A stretch of 64,000 nt of DNA from Pachypanchax playfairii (GCA_006937955.1 SSNP01000001.1:3264383-3328382), one strand, 5' to 3'. Counted from the first letter of the stretch, positions 14,401 through 29,400 are shown. A program made the numbers and translations. Notes: generated from the letters alone by a model not told the origin.

Positions 14401-17400
14401 GTCATATTGAAATAAAAATGTTCCAAACTCGACATGAATTAAAACTAAAATATTCAAGGTGGATTAAAGCCTCAGAGAAATAGATGGACATGAAAAGTTG
14501 TGAATATAATGGCTTTTTGTTGTTGTTCTCAGCTTCTTAAAGAGTGATGTGTGAAAAGCTCCCTGCTACAGTTGACTTTCAGGACTCGGTGAGCCGTAAG
14601 AGTGCAGAACAATAATTGACTGACTTTAAGAGACTGAAAAGCAAATGAGTGAGCTGCTCTTAGCAGTCGAGTCGCTGAGTTTCACTTCCTCCTACCTGCT
14701 CTCATCTGCTTCCAGCTACAATAATTATCATGTCATAGTCCTGCACACACAAGCACTTCAAAGTGCAACAATATTGTCCCCCCCCCCCCTTTTTTTTGTT
14801 TGTTTGTTTTTTAAAGTAACTCCATGTGCATTGCTGGATGGCATGCGACATGAAAATAAACACGTTACATAGAAAAAAATACATTTTAAAGAATTCAGCA
14901 GTTTTTAGCTTCTGCATTTATTTAAAAAACATTAGTATCTTTTATTTGCTATTTTTATCCTCATTTTCATCCTCATTATAATGATTCTAAAAAGTCAGAT
15001 TTGACTTTACTGGCACTAAATAATAATAATTATCATATAAATAATTTCGTGCCAGTAAAGTCATATCTGACTTTTTGGAATCATTATAATGAGGATGAAC
15101 TAACAGTTGCAGGTTACTAAAATCCTCTGATTTAGTTATTTAAAGTTTCAACAAAGTGATATTACATCAGGGCTCTGCTGGGAACCCTGGAGGAGGAGTG
15201 AGGTTGGTAGTGACTCATGTTCCCTCCTCTCACTCTGTCCCACTCCTTGGCATATACAGCAAATTAAATATTATAACTCTTTACACTGTGGTTCTTAGAT
15301 TTTCCTCCATTTTCAGCATCAAGATTAAGATGAATATAGTTTGAACAAAATGTCATTTTTCTTCATAACATCTAAATCAGATCAAAATGACAGTCTTTAT
15401 TTTAGTAACTTTTATGTTTTTGAGAAACTTTACCTACTATCGTTACTTCATCCCATACTCCACACATAGTATAACAGTATGACCTGTTAGGACTGATACT
15501 TGTGGTTCACTGTAAAGGATCTGACGTTAATGAATATCGACTCAGGTTCTTCATCATGGTTTGAACAGAGAGGATTATGTCTCCTCCTCCTTCTGGCCCT
15601 AACAGAGTTAATAACAGGCTTACTGAGCTCTCATGGGGATCTGGCTAATGTCGGTTGCAGCTGAGTGTTTATTGTTCAATCGCTTTCACTACCTCTTCTA
15701 CTCGGGGCAGACTGAGGTGCTCAGGTTGTCATGACAAAAGCTTTGATTTCAGTCCAGGTTTTAGCAATTGGCATTGAGAAATGAATTTTCTGAGAAATGT
15801 TAATAATTTCAAAGAAAGTAAATTGTGAAATTCAGAAGCCCCAAAAGGCAGAAGATTCATCCTGAGCAGGGCTTTCCTGTTACGTCTCATATCCCGCTGA
15901 ATGCTCACTGAACATTTTAGCAGTGAAAGTAGAGATAAAATGGTGTGTTATGACTTGAAGTTCTTGGCCATCTTTAATACTTCTTCAAATATTTGACAAT
16001 CATTACCTGTTACTAATATATACTGCTAGTGTGTTGGTTGAAATGCCTTGCTTCAGATTAACAAATGAAGAAGGAGGTCAGGCAGCAGAAGTGTTGGATA
16101 CATGTGGGCTGCAGAATGTGGGTTTAAAATATGATTTTACTGTCCTCCAGAGTCCAAATCTGCAAATTGAGATAGATTGAAGATAAGTGTTATAGGATAA
16201 AAGATTCAGTGGAGCACCCCTGCAGGCTTGCTGTTTTTTATGTGTGTGTGTGTGTGTGTGTGTGTTTTCACTCAGCTGCAAAATGGGTGATTTCCTCCTT
16301 AGGGTTTATAAAACTCAGGGTAAAGATGTAGAATAGCAGAAGTTTATAGAGGCATTATGCCTACCTTTTACTTCTTTACTTACTCTCTCAAGGACTATTT
16401 CTTCACCTCCATCTATTGAAAGGGAGAGGAGTGTCCCCTCCTCTCCCTTTTTTATGGTGGCATTATTATCTCTCTCCCTCACCCATTACTGCTCAGGTTT
16501 GAGCAGAATAATAAATTTCCGGATCATGCCGATGCAGCGTTTCTCTGGCTCAAGCTCATTCTGTAGTGTCAACAGAAACGCTGCAAGGAAACGCCACCAG
16601 ACAACAAAGACTGTGCTATATGAATGTTCTTGTAATGTTTTTTAACTGTTCAATATTATTTGTTTTAGGAAACCACTATCAGTGAAAAAAGAAGCTTTTG
16701 TGCTTTTAATGTTGATGTTGCGGCGCAAAGATTTGGTTTTATATATTCAAAATCTGTGTGTAAAATTAAAAAAAGGTAACTGGTTTGTCCAAGATTAAAC
16801 CACTTTAAGTAAATTTACTCTGCTCTTCTATCTCATTTACCCTTTTCAATATATTCACATTAACTGCAATAAAAAAATACTCATTCATTTCACTTTTCCT
16901 TGCTCATCTAACTACATTCTGCTTTTCTGTTGATTTTGCCTTCTTCAATCTTAATCTGCTGTGATTTAGTTGAATGTAAATGCCAAAACTCTTTACTTTA
17001 AATCTGCTCACAATCAACTTAGCCTGATTAGGTATTTGTGAAGTGGAAGGATATCCTCAAATGATGCTGCAGCTGAATTAATATACTTTAATATATTTTT
17101 ATTGCAAACAGTGTGATGTCAGGGCACATTACGGTTATATGCAAATTATGGTAGAAAAAGGTTTTTCCTGTAAATTCTAACCTACATTTTTTGGGGTCTT
17201 TATAATTCTTTAGCTGGCAGCTTATGGAGGAAGTGTGATCTTCACGGTTTCTTACACCGCAGACCAACAGGAGAGAATTCGAGTCACATCAGAGCCGGAT
17301 CTTATTATAGAGGTAAGTTTCCAGGCACGAGAAGTTATGATGTAAGTTACAATAAAGAACCTAAAGTAGTCCCACACTCACATTTCATGGAATTTTTTAT

Positions 17401-20400
17401 AAATAATATTGTGCATACACAATGTTTTGGAAAATTGACTCTATTTTTTCGTAAACATTTATATACAGTAAAACAAATAAAGTGACAACATAAACTTTTC
17501 TTTTTAAAAAAAGGGGGTGATTTGTTTAGCACCCCTGAAAAATAAAAGCAAAGATCACTTGAATTATGGGAAATAAAATCAACACATCAGCAATAATGAC
17601 TTTTAACCCAGTATATTTGACACATTTATTTCAAATTTCCTGCACCTCGACTTCTTTCCCAGTATTGTTTTTTTCATGAATTAAAAAAAGTTACATCTAA
17701 TCCTGCACTAGTGCCATTGTTAATAATTATTATGTTTAAACAATGAGGTAAAAGCAAAAAATTGCACAATGTTTATGTTTTAATCACTGTTAAAATTTAA
17801 AAATAGAATTTTCTGAATATTACTTATTTTCTCAGTCTTGAAGGGGTTAAGGGCTAAACATTGCAAGTCAAGCTGCTGCTCTCTGCTTAGAAGAACTCTT
17901 GCTTTAGAGCACGTTTTGCAGATGACCCCAGTCAGAGGGCGCTGACATGCCAACATCTAAAACAGGAGAAATTCAACAGATGGACTTAAAATTTTGTTGG
18001 TATTTTCAGGGAGTTTTTTGGCTTCTTAATGAGTTCAGTTTGGTAAAATGGTTGATGTATGAGACAATAAAATTCTAAGAAATGCAGGAACTTAACAGAG
18101 TATAAGCAATGTGATTCTAAGAATGGGACTATCTGCAAATCTTTTCACTTAATTTTTGCAAAAAAAAAAGGAACATTCCTCCAGACCATTGGAATAGTCA
18201 TGTGATAATTCCTGTAAAAATGTTTACCTAGCAGAAACTTTGATCTTAAGGCACCGATGAGTGTCACAGAAGTTTAATGAATATGTCGTATGTTGGAAAC
18301 AATGTTCATATAACCCCAAAGAAACTGTCGCACAGGCTTATGTATCTCTGTCCTCAGCATTATTTTTCTTTTTCTGTTGAAAACCACTAAATGAAACAAA
18401 GAAAAAAAAATATGCAAAACTAACAATGAAAAAACAGACATACCCAGTGACACAAAAACAGCCTCTGCTTGCAAAGAAGTGCTGAACTTAGCAATAAAAA
18501 ATGCAGATGAGTATCTTCCACCTTCTCTCTCTGTATGTCTTTATAATGAGCAGGTTGACATGATGCATGGCAGCAACAAGCAAAGCAGCAACACTATTAG
18601 TTAACTGTTAATGTCTCCCATATCAGAAAACAGCACTGTGTGCAGGAACTGGTCGTACACAACAACAATAACCAGCACAGAGGGAAAACATTGCGTCTCT
18701 CTGCTCCTAGTTTCAAAGTATCACGACATTTTAAAATAAATCCTCTTCATTGGGTCTTAATGACATTTTATTCTGTCGTTATTTATTTAACAAAAACTAA
18801 TTAAGATGTTGATGTATTTTGTAAAAAAAAAAAAAAACACATAAATGTGCTTGTACTGTAGCTTACAAAACTAGAAGCAAGAACTTGAAGTAATTGTTGT
18901 TTGTGACCTGATCAATTTTTTACATTATTGATTAATTTTCTTAAATGATCTAAAACAGAAAACAGTTTAATTGAACAGGACTCACCCTGTTTAAAAATAG
19001 AATTTATGGTAAAATAGATGAATATAGTTCTTATTAGATCAAATTTTATATGAAAAACAAAAATATAATTGCACTTGGATGACATGTAGAAATTTAATGA
19101 AAAATGCCAATTTGTAATTAAATCAAGACAAAATGGGAAAAATGAAGTCAGAAAACAAGACAAAAATGAGTAAAAATAAATACATGTGTGACAAAATAAA
19201 CACATTAAATGAATAAAACAATAGAAAAACAAAGGAAAGAAAATGGTAAGATGGATAGTCAGAGACCAGTGTGCTCGTGTTATTTAAAGACTTGTCAGTG
19301 TCGACAGACTGGAAGGAGGAGGAGGAGCAGAGGACAAGTATTGGTCTTGTCAACAAAAAGCCTCTCCAAATGACGACAATAATGAACCACCTACACACTG
19401 TCAACCAACTTTCTCCCTCTTCACTGTCTGTTTCAGCCTTTGTCTCATGGTGTTTCTCTTTTTGCCTCCACACTTTACACTCACTTGGTTGTAAGAAAAC
19501 AAAACAAAAAAAGAAGAAATAATAAAAGAGAAATGGTTGAAAATAGTTTTTTTTTTTTTTTTTTTTACTCCATCAATCTTTTTCTGGATTATGGTGAAAA
19601 AACTTAATGTTTTATCATGGAAATGGAAAATAAACTTATCAAATTGCAAATTTTAGTCCCCAGTTAGTATAAAAATGTTTATTTGGAATAATAGAGATAG
19701 TAATTAAATTATTCCAAGGTTTGACTACAAAACCTTGGAAAAGAATGTCGTAAACAAATGGAAACAAAGCCATCCAACTACAATTTAATCTAAATGGGTC
19801 CAAATACCCTTTAAATGTATATAATAACTGATTTTTTGTCTATTTATAAAAGAACCATAGTTAATGTTTTCATTTGTATTTAAGTTACTGTAACAGATTC
19901 TTTAAAATGATTATTTTCTTTACTTTTTGATCCTGCAGACAGTTTCTCTGTCCCTATAAATCCCTCCTACTCTCAATCAGTTAGCTTTAATTAAATGGTT
20001 TATTGACATGGTTGCCCACTCCTCCTGGTTGTTGTCATTCTGTATTAGTTGCTACATGTTATTGATCTTTCCCCAACAAGAGATGGTTGGATACAACGTC
20101 TGAGCCGAGTTCACTTTTGTACACTTGAAATATCAATAGATTCTGAAGCTCGGTAGCTAATTACACATCATCTTATTGTTTTTTAAGACCTGTTTGTGAC
20201 AGAAAATGATTTGTTTTGAAATGATGCAGAGAGGGAATTGATTCCTGAGTTTATGGAACTGAATAAAAAAAATGTCATCTTGTTTCCAGGGAGGTGGGAT
20301 GAAGATAATTGATAAAAGGTTTGGCCTGCCAGTGTACCCGTCTTCACCCAGCACCAAACACATCGTCCTCCTCCCAGAGAACTTCCTGGTTTCAGAGACC

Positions 20401-23400
20401 CAGCAACCAATCAGCAGGAGAGATTTCTTATCTGTGCTCGTTAATGTGACAAGTGTGATGGTGCGAGCCTCGTACAGCACAGAAAACAGCGCTGTTTACA
20501 GGTTGGAACCATAATGAGTAAATATGTATAATATGTCTTCAGATTAAACACCTTTTCTTGTTGTTTTAACCCCTAGTTAATAATTTTTTGATAATACACA
20601 TGTTTTTGTAGAGTCAATAATGTAACAATTTGTAGCATAATGAAATACAACAATTATGGCAGTTTAAAAGTTTTTACTATGAATGTTTTTTTTAAGACAG
20701 ATGAAGGTTTTATGAACAAATCTTACTTCTGTCTTAAAGAATAAACTCAGGGTTTAACACCTCCTAATACCCATCTGGCCAGACTGATCTGTTTGTGGAC
20801 ATCAAAATTTACCTGTGAAGATGGACGGACTTTCACTTTGCCAGAAGAATCATGTTTAATATATGTCTCTGTTTTTGTGTCTGTGTCCAGGCTGCACTCG
20901 TTCTTAATGCAGGTAGCAAATCCTTTAGCCAAAGGAGAGCGAGCATCAGCTGTAGAAACGTGTACTTGTCCTCCTGGATATGCTGGATTATCTTGTGAGG
21001 TAAAATCATGCAGAAATAAAACCTCACAGGGAGATAGTAAATATATTTCTTAGACTTTAAAAATATTTAAAATAACTATGGTACCAAGTATTTTTTGTCT
21101 TTTAAGGACATGTTTAATTTTAACGATGTGATATTATTTTGATGGATATAATCCAAAAAATTATAAATAAATAATAATAATAAAATAAAACAGCAGCTCT
21201 GTCCACCTTTCTTCTTCCTAACTCTGTGAATTCTGTGTTTCAGGCTTGTGTTCCAGGTCATCGGAGAGTAAATGGGAATTTGTATAATGGCGTGTGTGAA
21301 CCTTGTCGTTGTCATGGACACAGCACACAATGCCATGAGGTGACAGGACACTGCCTGGTAAGAATACTAATAAAAGAGATTCATCAAGTTTTTAACTAAA
21401 AGATGTGTTTGGGTGAAAAATACTGTCTCTTAATGAAGGTGTAGAATGGAGGCAGGAAGGTACAAATGAAATGGCATTTCAAAATAAAGGGAAGAAGGCT
21501 AAGAAACATCTGATATTAAAGGTGGTATATGGAACTTGGAACACAATAACACGGCACAAAGCCTTCAGCCATCTGGGTGCCAGGCTCGTTAACACCCCCC
21601 CGCGCGCGCGCTCCGACGCTCAGGTCGACCAATATTCATCACTAAACCCACTCTGATCCGAGCAGGACAATAAAATATCATGAATTCAGCTCACTAATCA
21701 TGCTCTCCAGCCCCGCTGATCACACACTGACTCTGATAAAAGCAGCTCCTACCTGTTTGAAGCTCAATCATCAATTCAGTCTGTGGCAAAGAGTTCACAG
21801 TTGCACCGCGGCTCCAAAACTACCTGCAGCCCCTCTTAAGATCCTCTCTCCTCATCATGCACACCCCACTTATCCAATAAAATAAAAAAACAATAAAATC
21901 CTCCATGGTGTGTCTTCCAGTCAAACAAGTGGCCCGAAGCTCCTCCACTTCAGCGACATGAAGCAGCTACATGTTAGCTAGCTGCTAATAAAAACATTTC
22001 CACACAGAACTTGCTCGTCACATGGGAAACCCCAGGGGAATCACCTATGGCAAGCAAATAAGGTATATAATCACCACATTTTCCCGGTGCTTCCAGCTGC
22101 GTGATCTACAGACTCCACAGTACCAGCCTCACTGTGCTGGAGTATTTACGGTATTAGGCAACCCAAAATGGTGCCTGTTGCTCTGCCAGCTATTGGCTGG
22201 TAGATGTAAACAAAATGCCAACGTCGTACCCGCCAAAATGAATATTTTATAATATTTTACTTCAAATATAATTTTTAAAGGAAATGCAGTATTTTCATTC
22301 TACAACCCTCTAAACACCCCGGGGTTGGCATTATTTTGTTAAAAATGTTCCATATACCAAATTTAAACAAAGGTAGCCAGAGAGTTATTTGTCCTTAAAG
22401 AGAATAACAACTAACACAGGAGCTGATCTATGGAAATTACAGTAAAGGCTATAGTTTTAGTGTCTAAAATTATTGATCATAAATGAAATCATATACATAA
22501 AAATATAAAGATTCTATTGGAATGTTACAACCTGTCTGCATCAACAAAGACACCGAGGTCTGCCATTTGAAGACCCTGTAAAATACCTGTTTGATTAACA
22601 AAACATAGTAATGAGACGTGGAGGTTTTCTCCATTAGGACGTTCATCTTTTTTGCCTCAGAAAAGCACAATTTCCAAAAACAGACTTTAATCATTTTAAT
22701 CATTTCATTTTTGTCTATAAAGTTATTTTGTATTCACCATCTATGTTGCTATAATTAAAGAACCTGCAGGGTGATGCACTTTTGCGTGTTTGTTGTTAAC
22801 AAAGCTCATACAAAATGTATGCACAATTGACACATGCACACACATACGTTAACCCTTTTATGTACATCTCCACACTCGCTCCTCAGTCTACCCATTGCCT
22901 TAGGCTAACACTGTCAGTTTCCATTGCTCGACATTCACACACACTAAAACACACAGTAGTTAGCACACACAGAGAACACACACAGACCTTGTAAGCTTAT
23001 CATGGTAATACATGTTGTGTTTTATTATAGATGAGGATGGAATATGTCAAAGGTAGACATACATTCAGAAAAAGACGAAGGGCATTCAGGGAGTCTTCCT
23101 CTCTTCCTCTCAGAAACACACACATGCTTAGAAAATGTGATGTTAACTCACTCACACACAGCTAGTAGTTATAAACCATGACAGACACAGTCAAATACAT
23201 CCACACTCACCTTTCCTGACAGCTGTGATTTGTAGCTGCAGCTGAATGACTGAATGATGCCACAGAGAAGTTGGACAGTGAGTGTATCTGTGTACTTGAT
23301 TTTTGTTCCCTCTTTAAGACTTTTTCTAGTATAATCTTCTACAATGTCAGAACCAAAAGTCAGATCCTCCTACAGTGGAGTGTAATGTTTGGAATTAGGG

Positions 23401-26400
23401 GTAAGGAGTGTGTTTGATTGCAGAAATATGTGGAGTTTATGGTTTCCACAAAATCGAATGTATTGTGTAGGTAGTCCTGTGCATGTAAATGAGTATTATA
23501 GTAATAGCCCTAAGAGCCCTGCTACTTCTGCTGCTTTTGCTTGGTAATAATTTGTTTTGACAGAAATATGAACAACAAAATGAGTTTTTTGGGGAAAAAA
23601 AATCCAGATTTTGTTAGTTCGTCCTTTGTCTTTTATGTTTTATTATCTCATTCCAGTGCTGTAACTTGTGAGAAATTGATTTTTGCCTTTGTAACTTCTC
23701 GAAACAATACATTAATTACATTAAATACTGCTAGTAGGGTTTATTTTTAGCTCATTTTTTATGCATTAGCAATTACCAGAAATGGAAAAAAAAATGTATG
23801 TCTCAGCATTCAGCACCTGCTTGCTCGTCTTCTTGCCTGTGTCTAGTAGTGGCATTATTTGCAAAATTTGCAAAGCAGTTAAATGAAAAGATGCACAAGC
23901 AAAGGAGTGTTTGAGAATGCAGAAAGTTTAAAAAGTGAGGAGAATCTTTTTGTCTTAAATAATTATTTAATCCAGTCACAAAGCAAAACATTGATGGGTT
24001 TGCACTGACATCTTTAAATATTCACTTGGTAGCACTGTTGCCTTTTGAGAAGAGGGTTTGGGTTTGAAACCCAATCAGAACTTTTCTGGAAAAAGTTTTT
24101 ATGTACTGTGCATGTGGGGGTCCCCTCCAGGGACTCTGGTTTTTTGGGGGTTATTTAGGTGTGAGCGGTTGTGTGTGAATGGTTATTCATGTCTATGTGG
24201 CCCTGTGCTGGACTGGTGACCTGTTTGGGGGTGTAACCATGCACTTTGACCTATGACTGTTTGAGAACGGCACCAGCCCCCTACACTACCCTGAGAAGGA
24301 ACTGCTGGTATATAAAATATATGGATGAATCTTCAAATGTTTGAGTAAAGCAAACAGAAAACATGTTTTCTGAACAGATGACTTATTCTTTCCCTTCTCC
24401 AGGATTGTTCCCACAACACTGCAGGCAAACACTGTGACACCTGCCTCCCTGGTTACTATGGAAATGCCATCTATGGGTCACCCGAGGACTGTCAGCCATG
24501 CGCTTGCCCTCTCCAAATTCCCAGCAACAAGTAGGTTTTGGTTTAATATCGCGTCTATCATGTCGGTTCTCTCTGAATCAGTGGTGCCTTTTATCAATCC
24601 CTTTCCTGATTACGTTAGAAACTTTATCACTAGATGAATATAATTGTAGTGGCACTATCTCAAAAAGTCAGCACCACAGGTAGATTGAAACAGTATATGT
24701 GCAGAATCATCATCGCTGTGGGGGGAAATGTCATTATCATTAGAATCATCAAAGCTGCAACTAAAAAAACTGGCGCAAACTTCCTGCAAGTCCTTAAGAA
24801 ATTTAAAATTCATCACCATCCTCTGACTCTTGTTTGAAAAGTCACTCATGCTGTGCTGTCAAAGGCTTAAGTTACACTTACTTAGATTACAAAAGCTATT
24901 TTCTGAGGGATGTGGAAGTACTTCAAACTGAGATGTAAAGATATAAAACAGAGACAAGTGAAGTACTTTTGTGTTACATAGACATTTAAAATTAACCTTT
25001 GGTTTAGAGTCGGCATTACATTGAAAATGAACAGGTCCAATTCATCTAACAGATCAGTTTGTCAGTGGAAAGTATGGAATCTAAATTTAACTTAAAAAAT
25101 AAAACATCTTATATGAACGGGAAACTTTGGAGCTTTTGTGTTTTATTCTCAGCTGACTAGTTCGTCTTGAAACAATGATTTTAGATGTTATTATGTTGGG
25201 AATGTGCAGCCCCCCCCAACACACACACACAAGCAGCAACAGCTGAGAATTTTCATGCAGTCATGAAATGCCATGTCCAAAACACTGAGCTAAAGAAAGA
25301 CCAACTTTCTGTCTCCCTGCTGCCCTTCTCTGCCTTCCCCTAACCCTGGCAGTAATAATAACTTAAAGGGAAAGTCCCGGATGGTATCTGCAGCTAGCTT
25401 CTGACTGTTTCACTCAACAGTAAAATTGCATCTAATAAAGTGATGTTCATATCAGGATAGTAAGAAGTTTACTAATTTAATCAACAGAAATCAGATTCAT
25501 TTTTAAATAGTTTATTTACAGACTCTGTCATGCTTATAGTTCAGTGGTATTACCTCTACAGAGGAGCCCACTTTGTTGGTTTTAGTTTATTTACATGTTC
25601 ATTTATCTGTTTGTCTATTTGTTTGTTGATAAGATAATTTGAAATGTTGCTCTTTTGGAAGAAATTTCCTGGATATGGTGGGAATGACGAGGACCAATGG
25701 GTTCAATTTAGGATGTTTTTCTGTCTCACGTCTGGATCCAAGATTTTTTTTAAAGTACTCATCCCTGTGAAATCTGGATGGATGAATACTTTATTTATGT
25801 AGATATTTTTAAAATGGGAATGCTTTTGCTACACTTGCATCTCCCATCCAGACACAAACTGAGTTTTTGGGGAGAAAACTTGAGATTTTTAAAGGCTTGT
25901 GAAACTGAGCTTTCAGAAAACACGAGATGATTTTGCTCATATTCATTTTTACTCTGTTCCAAAAACAGTAATGAGGCTGTTTTTACTGGTTTTGTATGTC
26001 AATTTTCCTTGTGGCTTTTGTTCTTTGGGGCTTTTTGCTTCATCCGGATTCTGTTGCCATTCAACTTGGATTGTGTACTGAAAAGTTATTAAAAGGGAAA
26101 ATCTGTAAATTGTAACAAATGGTATTTAAAATGAAGCTAAAATGTTTTTTCTCTGTTATCAGTGTTCGTCCCAACCCGTGGTGCGTCATGGTATTTCAGG
26201 ATTTCTGTTTGCAGAATGTGGATGAACAAATTCTCATCCACTGAGTGAAAATAATACCTGTTTTAAGAAACAGCCAAAATAGTGTAAACATGATCTTAAC
26301 ATCAGATTGCAGCTGATGTTGTATAACAAGTGTTATACAACTGAATTTAGTTAAAAATGTGGCATTTTGTTATGTTTCCTGCACATTCACTCACCAAGCA

Positions 26401-29400
26401 AGCTTATTTGTAGCTCGATGAGCAGCTTATAACGAGTCAGTCAGTCATCTAGTGAGTCAGGCTGGAGCCTGAAACCTGAGCCAGCAGAACTATCTATAGT
26501 TTGTGGAAGTGGGAGGGTGTCAGGACGGGGATAAACGACTATCACGTTGCTTTGGTTCTCTTTTTCTCTGCTCATTTAAGTAAAAGTTTGTAGAGAGGAA
26601 GGTTTTTCTTTTTTTTTATTTTAATCAAAAGTTTATTTAAGTGTATATGTGTCCATTTGTGTATAAGGGTTACTATAGGAACCAGAAAGTGAAATCAGGG
26701 ACACAGATGTGCACGTGTCTATAATACAAGGAGACAATGGCTGTAACTTGCTTGTGTCTTCTCTTCTTCCTCTCCTTCTCTCTGCCTTTTCCCACTCTTG
26801 GACAACGCCATCGATTTTATCAACTACAACAACAATTACGTCGTCATGGAAACCACAACAGCTTCAGCCCCACCTGCCACTTAGGTGAAGAAGGGAAGTT
26901 GCTGTGTGACCAGTGTCAGGCAGGTTACACAGGACCACGATGTGACAGGTAATACACAGTCATGTCCATCCAGAAATACACAGAATCTTTTTGTGCAATT
27001 AGGACCCAAATTATATCTCAAGACCTCATTAAATTGATCACAAGCAGCCGAAGATGCTCAACAGAACTGAAATCGTTATAAGTTTAAATCCTGGAAGTCA
27101 CTTGTTACAGTTAGTTAAATGAAATGGAATGTGTTTCTTATTAACTGTGCCTCGTTGTCCATCCAGCTGTCTGTCCAGCATGAGCTTTATTACCGTAGTT
27201 GACTGACATTTTTGTACCATTAGCTGTGAGCTTGTTTTACCAACCCATCACTAATGAGAAGTCTTTCACTCTGGCTGGTAGTCTTGTTAAAACTTCAGGC
27301 TGTGCTGTTACGTGATGATGTTTCAGTAAATGGAGATTTTTTTTTTGTTTATTTTTCTCTAACCTTGTTGGCTGAATGAAAAGCAGCATTTGTTTTGTTT
27401 CAAATTAAAAGTCCCTGCAGCACAAACACAAAAAAGCCATCATGATTTAATAATGTTGAGCTAAAAGAAAACTTGGTGGTTCATCAGATTTTGAAAACAT
27501 TATAATTTTAATCTACAAGCATTAGTGTTTTCCTATATCTGCGTACATTGCATCTAAAGTTGAAAATTTAAGATTAAAACATTAATTATTTTAATATATA
27601 TTTTAGGGATATTTAAATATACTGATAATTATGTTATCTGCAATCACCCCAGAAGGGGGTGGGGTGTTTAACATGCTGTCTGTCACTATTTAAAATATTA
27701 GGTTCATGTTTGTCATTAGTAAACTAGTAACATTAAAACAGGTTTCTGTAATATTTACAAAGTGTTAATTCTGGTATTTCTTTGCATATTTTCTTGTGAA
27801 TCTTGTCTTTTTTCCTTGCTGAGTCAAACAGATATAAAATACTTTCATGTGCTGGCGGAAAATTAAACTTCAGTATTTGCATATTTTACAAACTTTGTCT
27901 CAAATATTGTCTGTGTTTTACAGGAACATTATGCACCAGATAAATATTCAGCTGTTTATATTTGGAACCGTTTGCCTTGCATAGTCTGCATGCCTTGCCG
28001 TGTTGTCCAGGGTAGAATCACCCTGTCTGACTTTTAGGCTTTTTATAAACATCATTTGCCTCTGAGTGGCACATAAACTTATTATAGCCTCCCCAACATC
28101 GCTGTTTTGTTTTTCCATTTCAGAGAAACATTATCATGTTGCTTTTCACCCACAAAAATCCTATAAATACAATTTTAATACTCCAAGTCTTCTTTTCAAT
28201 GTGTATTAATCTAAAAAGTCTTTTAAAAGTATAATTAGTTACTTTGTCTTAATTTAGAAGAAAGTGATAAAGTTTGAACATGTTTATGTTTACTGCAACT
28301 GAAAATAAGGAATCCATCTTCATTTAATGCAACTGCAGTTTAACTTTCATACAGTGTCTGAAATAAATGTATATAGAGAGAATCTGTGGTGCATCAGTGA
28401 CTCAGGACGGAGAGAATTTAATGATGGATGAAATAATGTTTTATAACTAATGGCAGAATTAAAAAGGTAATCAGCAGTTTTTGTTTCTTGTTCTATTAGT
28501 CTAATTGATACCTTAGCTTCCTTTCCACTTCATTAACTACGGTGTGTTTTTTTAATGTTGTTTGTGAAAATTAATTGTAATGTGCCAATTTGTATGTATT
28601 ATGGGCTTTAACAAAATAGCCAGCCTATTCATTCCATGCTAATGGACTAACCACTTGCTGCTAAGAGGCTTTACTTTCTAATTTTATGTCCATAAACAGC
28701 AATTTAAAATGTAGCTGAAAGCCCCAACGAGCACCTGCCTGTCAGATGAAACACTGAGTAATAAGGTGCTTTTCAGGGTTTGAAAGTATGTAAAAGTTCC
28801 TGCATATAAGATATTCATTATAAATACTACAGACTCATTTTAATTGATTTAATACCAAGTAGCTGCTGAGAATTTAGAAATGGGTTATTGTTTATATGTT
28901 GGTATTTATTCAAATTTCTGTAAATGTCCCTGCAAATGGGAATGATTCCATATGATGATTAGTTTTATTTAAATAAACCTCATGTTAGTTTTGTTAAGAG
29001 CTAAATAACAGCTAAAATCAATACAGTTCTGTGCAAATGTCTTTAACAGAATTGAACTTATGAAAGAGGAGATTGGGGTCAAAAATAAGACTAAATACAA
29101 ACACGGATGCTCTATCACCCCCCCCCACACTCTCCTGTCAAAACACGAAATTTATTCCAGGACAGTTTGCCACTTGACTGGAAAGATGTGCTGCTTGCAG
29201 AACACACACCAGCTGCACATATGCAGACACACCTCTGCAACATGCCTCCGCACACACAGGAGCTAATAAACCGGTTCTATTGAGTACCAAGGAGGGTCAG
29301 TAGTAATAATGGCTGGCTCCTCTTGACTCTTTCCCTCTCACAGTCCTTTCTCTTCCCTCCTCTATAAATTCAATTCTCTTTTCAATGGGAAGACCTTTCC

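Larger units (their letters stand above)
11035..17213. other. largest intron in the window, with several repeats
   Basis: About 6.2 kb. It holds a TG patch (11963-11986), an ACCCACTC-ended element (13203-13490), a TACAACCCC foldback MITE (13892-14005), a 49-bp-arm hairpin (14968-15097), a TG microsatellite (16240-16264) and a 13-bp perfect stem (16419-16450). No coding similarity was recognised. Confidence 0.75.
21358..24402. other. intron with two mobile elements
   Basis: About 3 kb. It holds a TTAA-ended element (21516-22366), a CA-rich stretch near 22910-23170, and a decayed tRNA-like SINE (24024-24330) just upstream of the next exon. Confidence 0.75.

Noticed and set aside
18912..19473. 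Overlapping minus-strand open frames with hydrophobic, Phe-rich products
   Set aside because: They are translations of AT-rich intron with poly-T runs, with no motif or codon signature of a real protein.
24024..24330. A functional tRNA gene
   Set aside because: A box-B-like motif is present, but no full cloverleaf can be drawn and the downstream sequence is that of a decayed SINE.
26737..26861. Open frame upstream of the 87-nt exon as extra coding sequence or a signal peptide
   Set aside because: The hydrophobic start is a translated pyrimidine tract. The conserved NFSPTCHL junction places the exon start at 26862.
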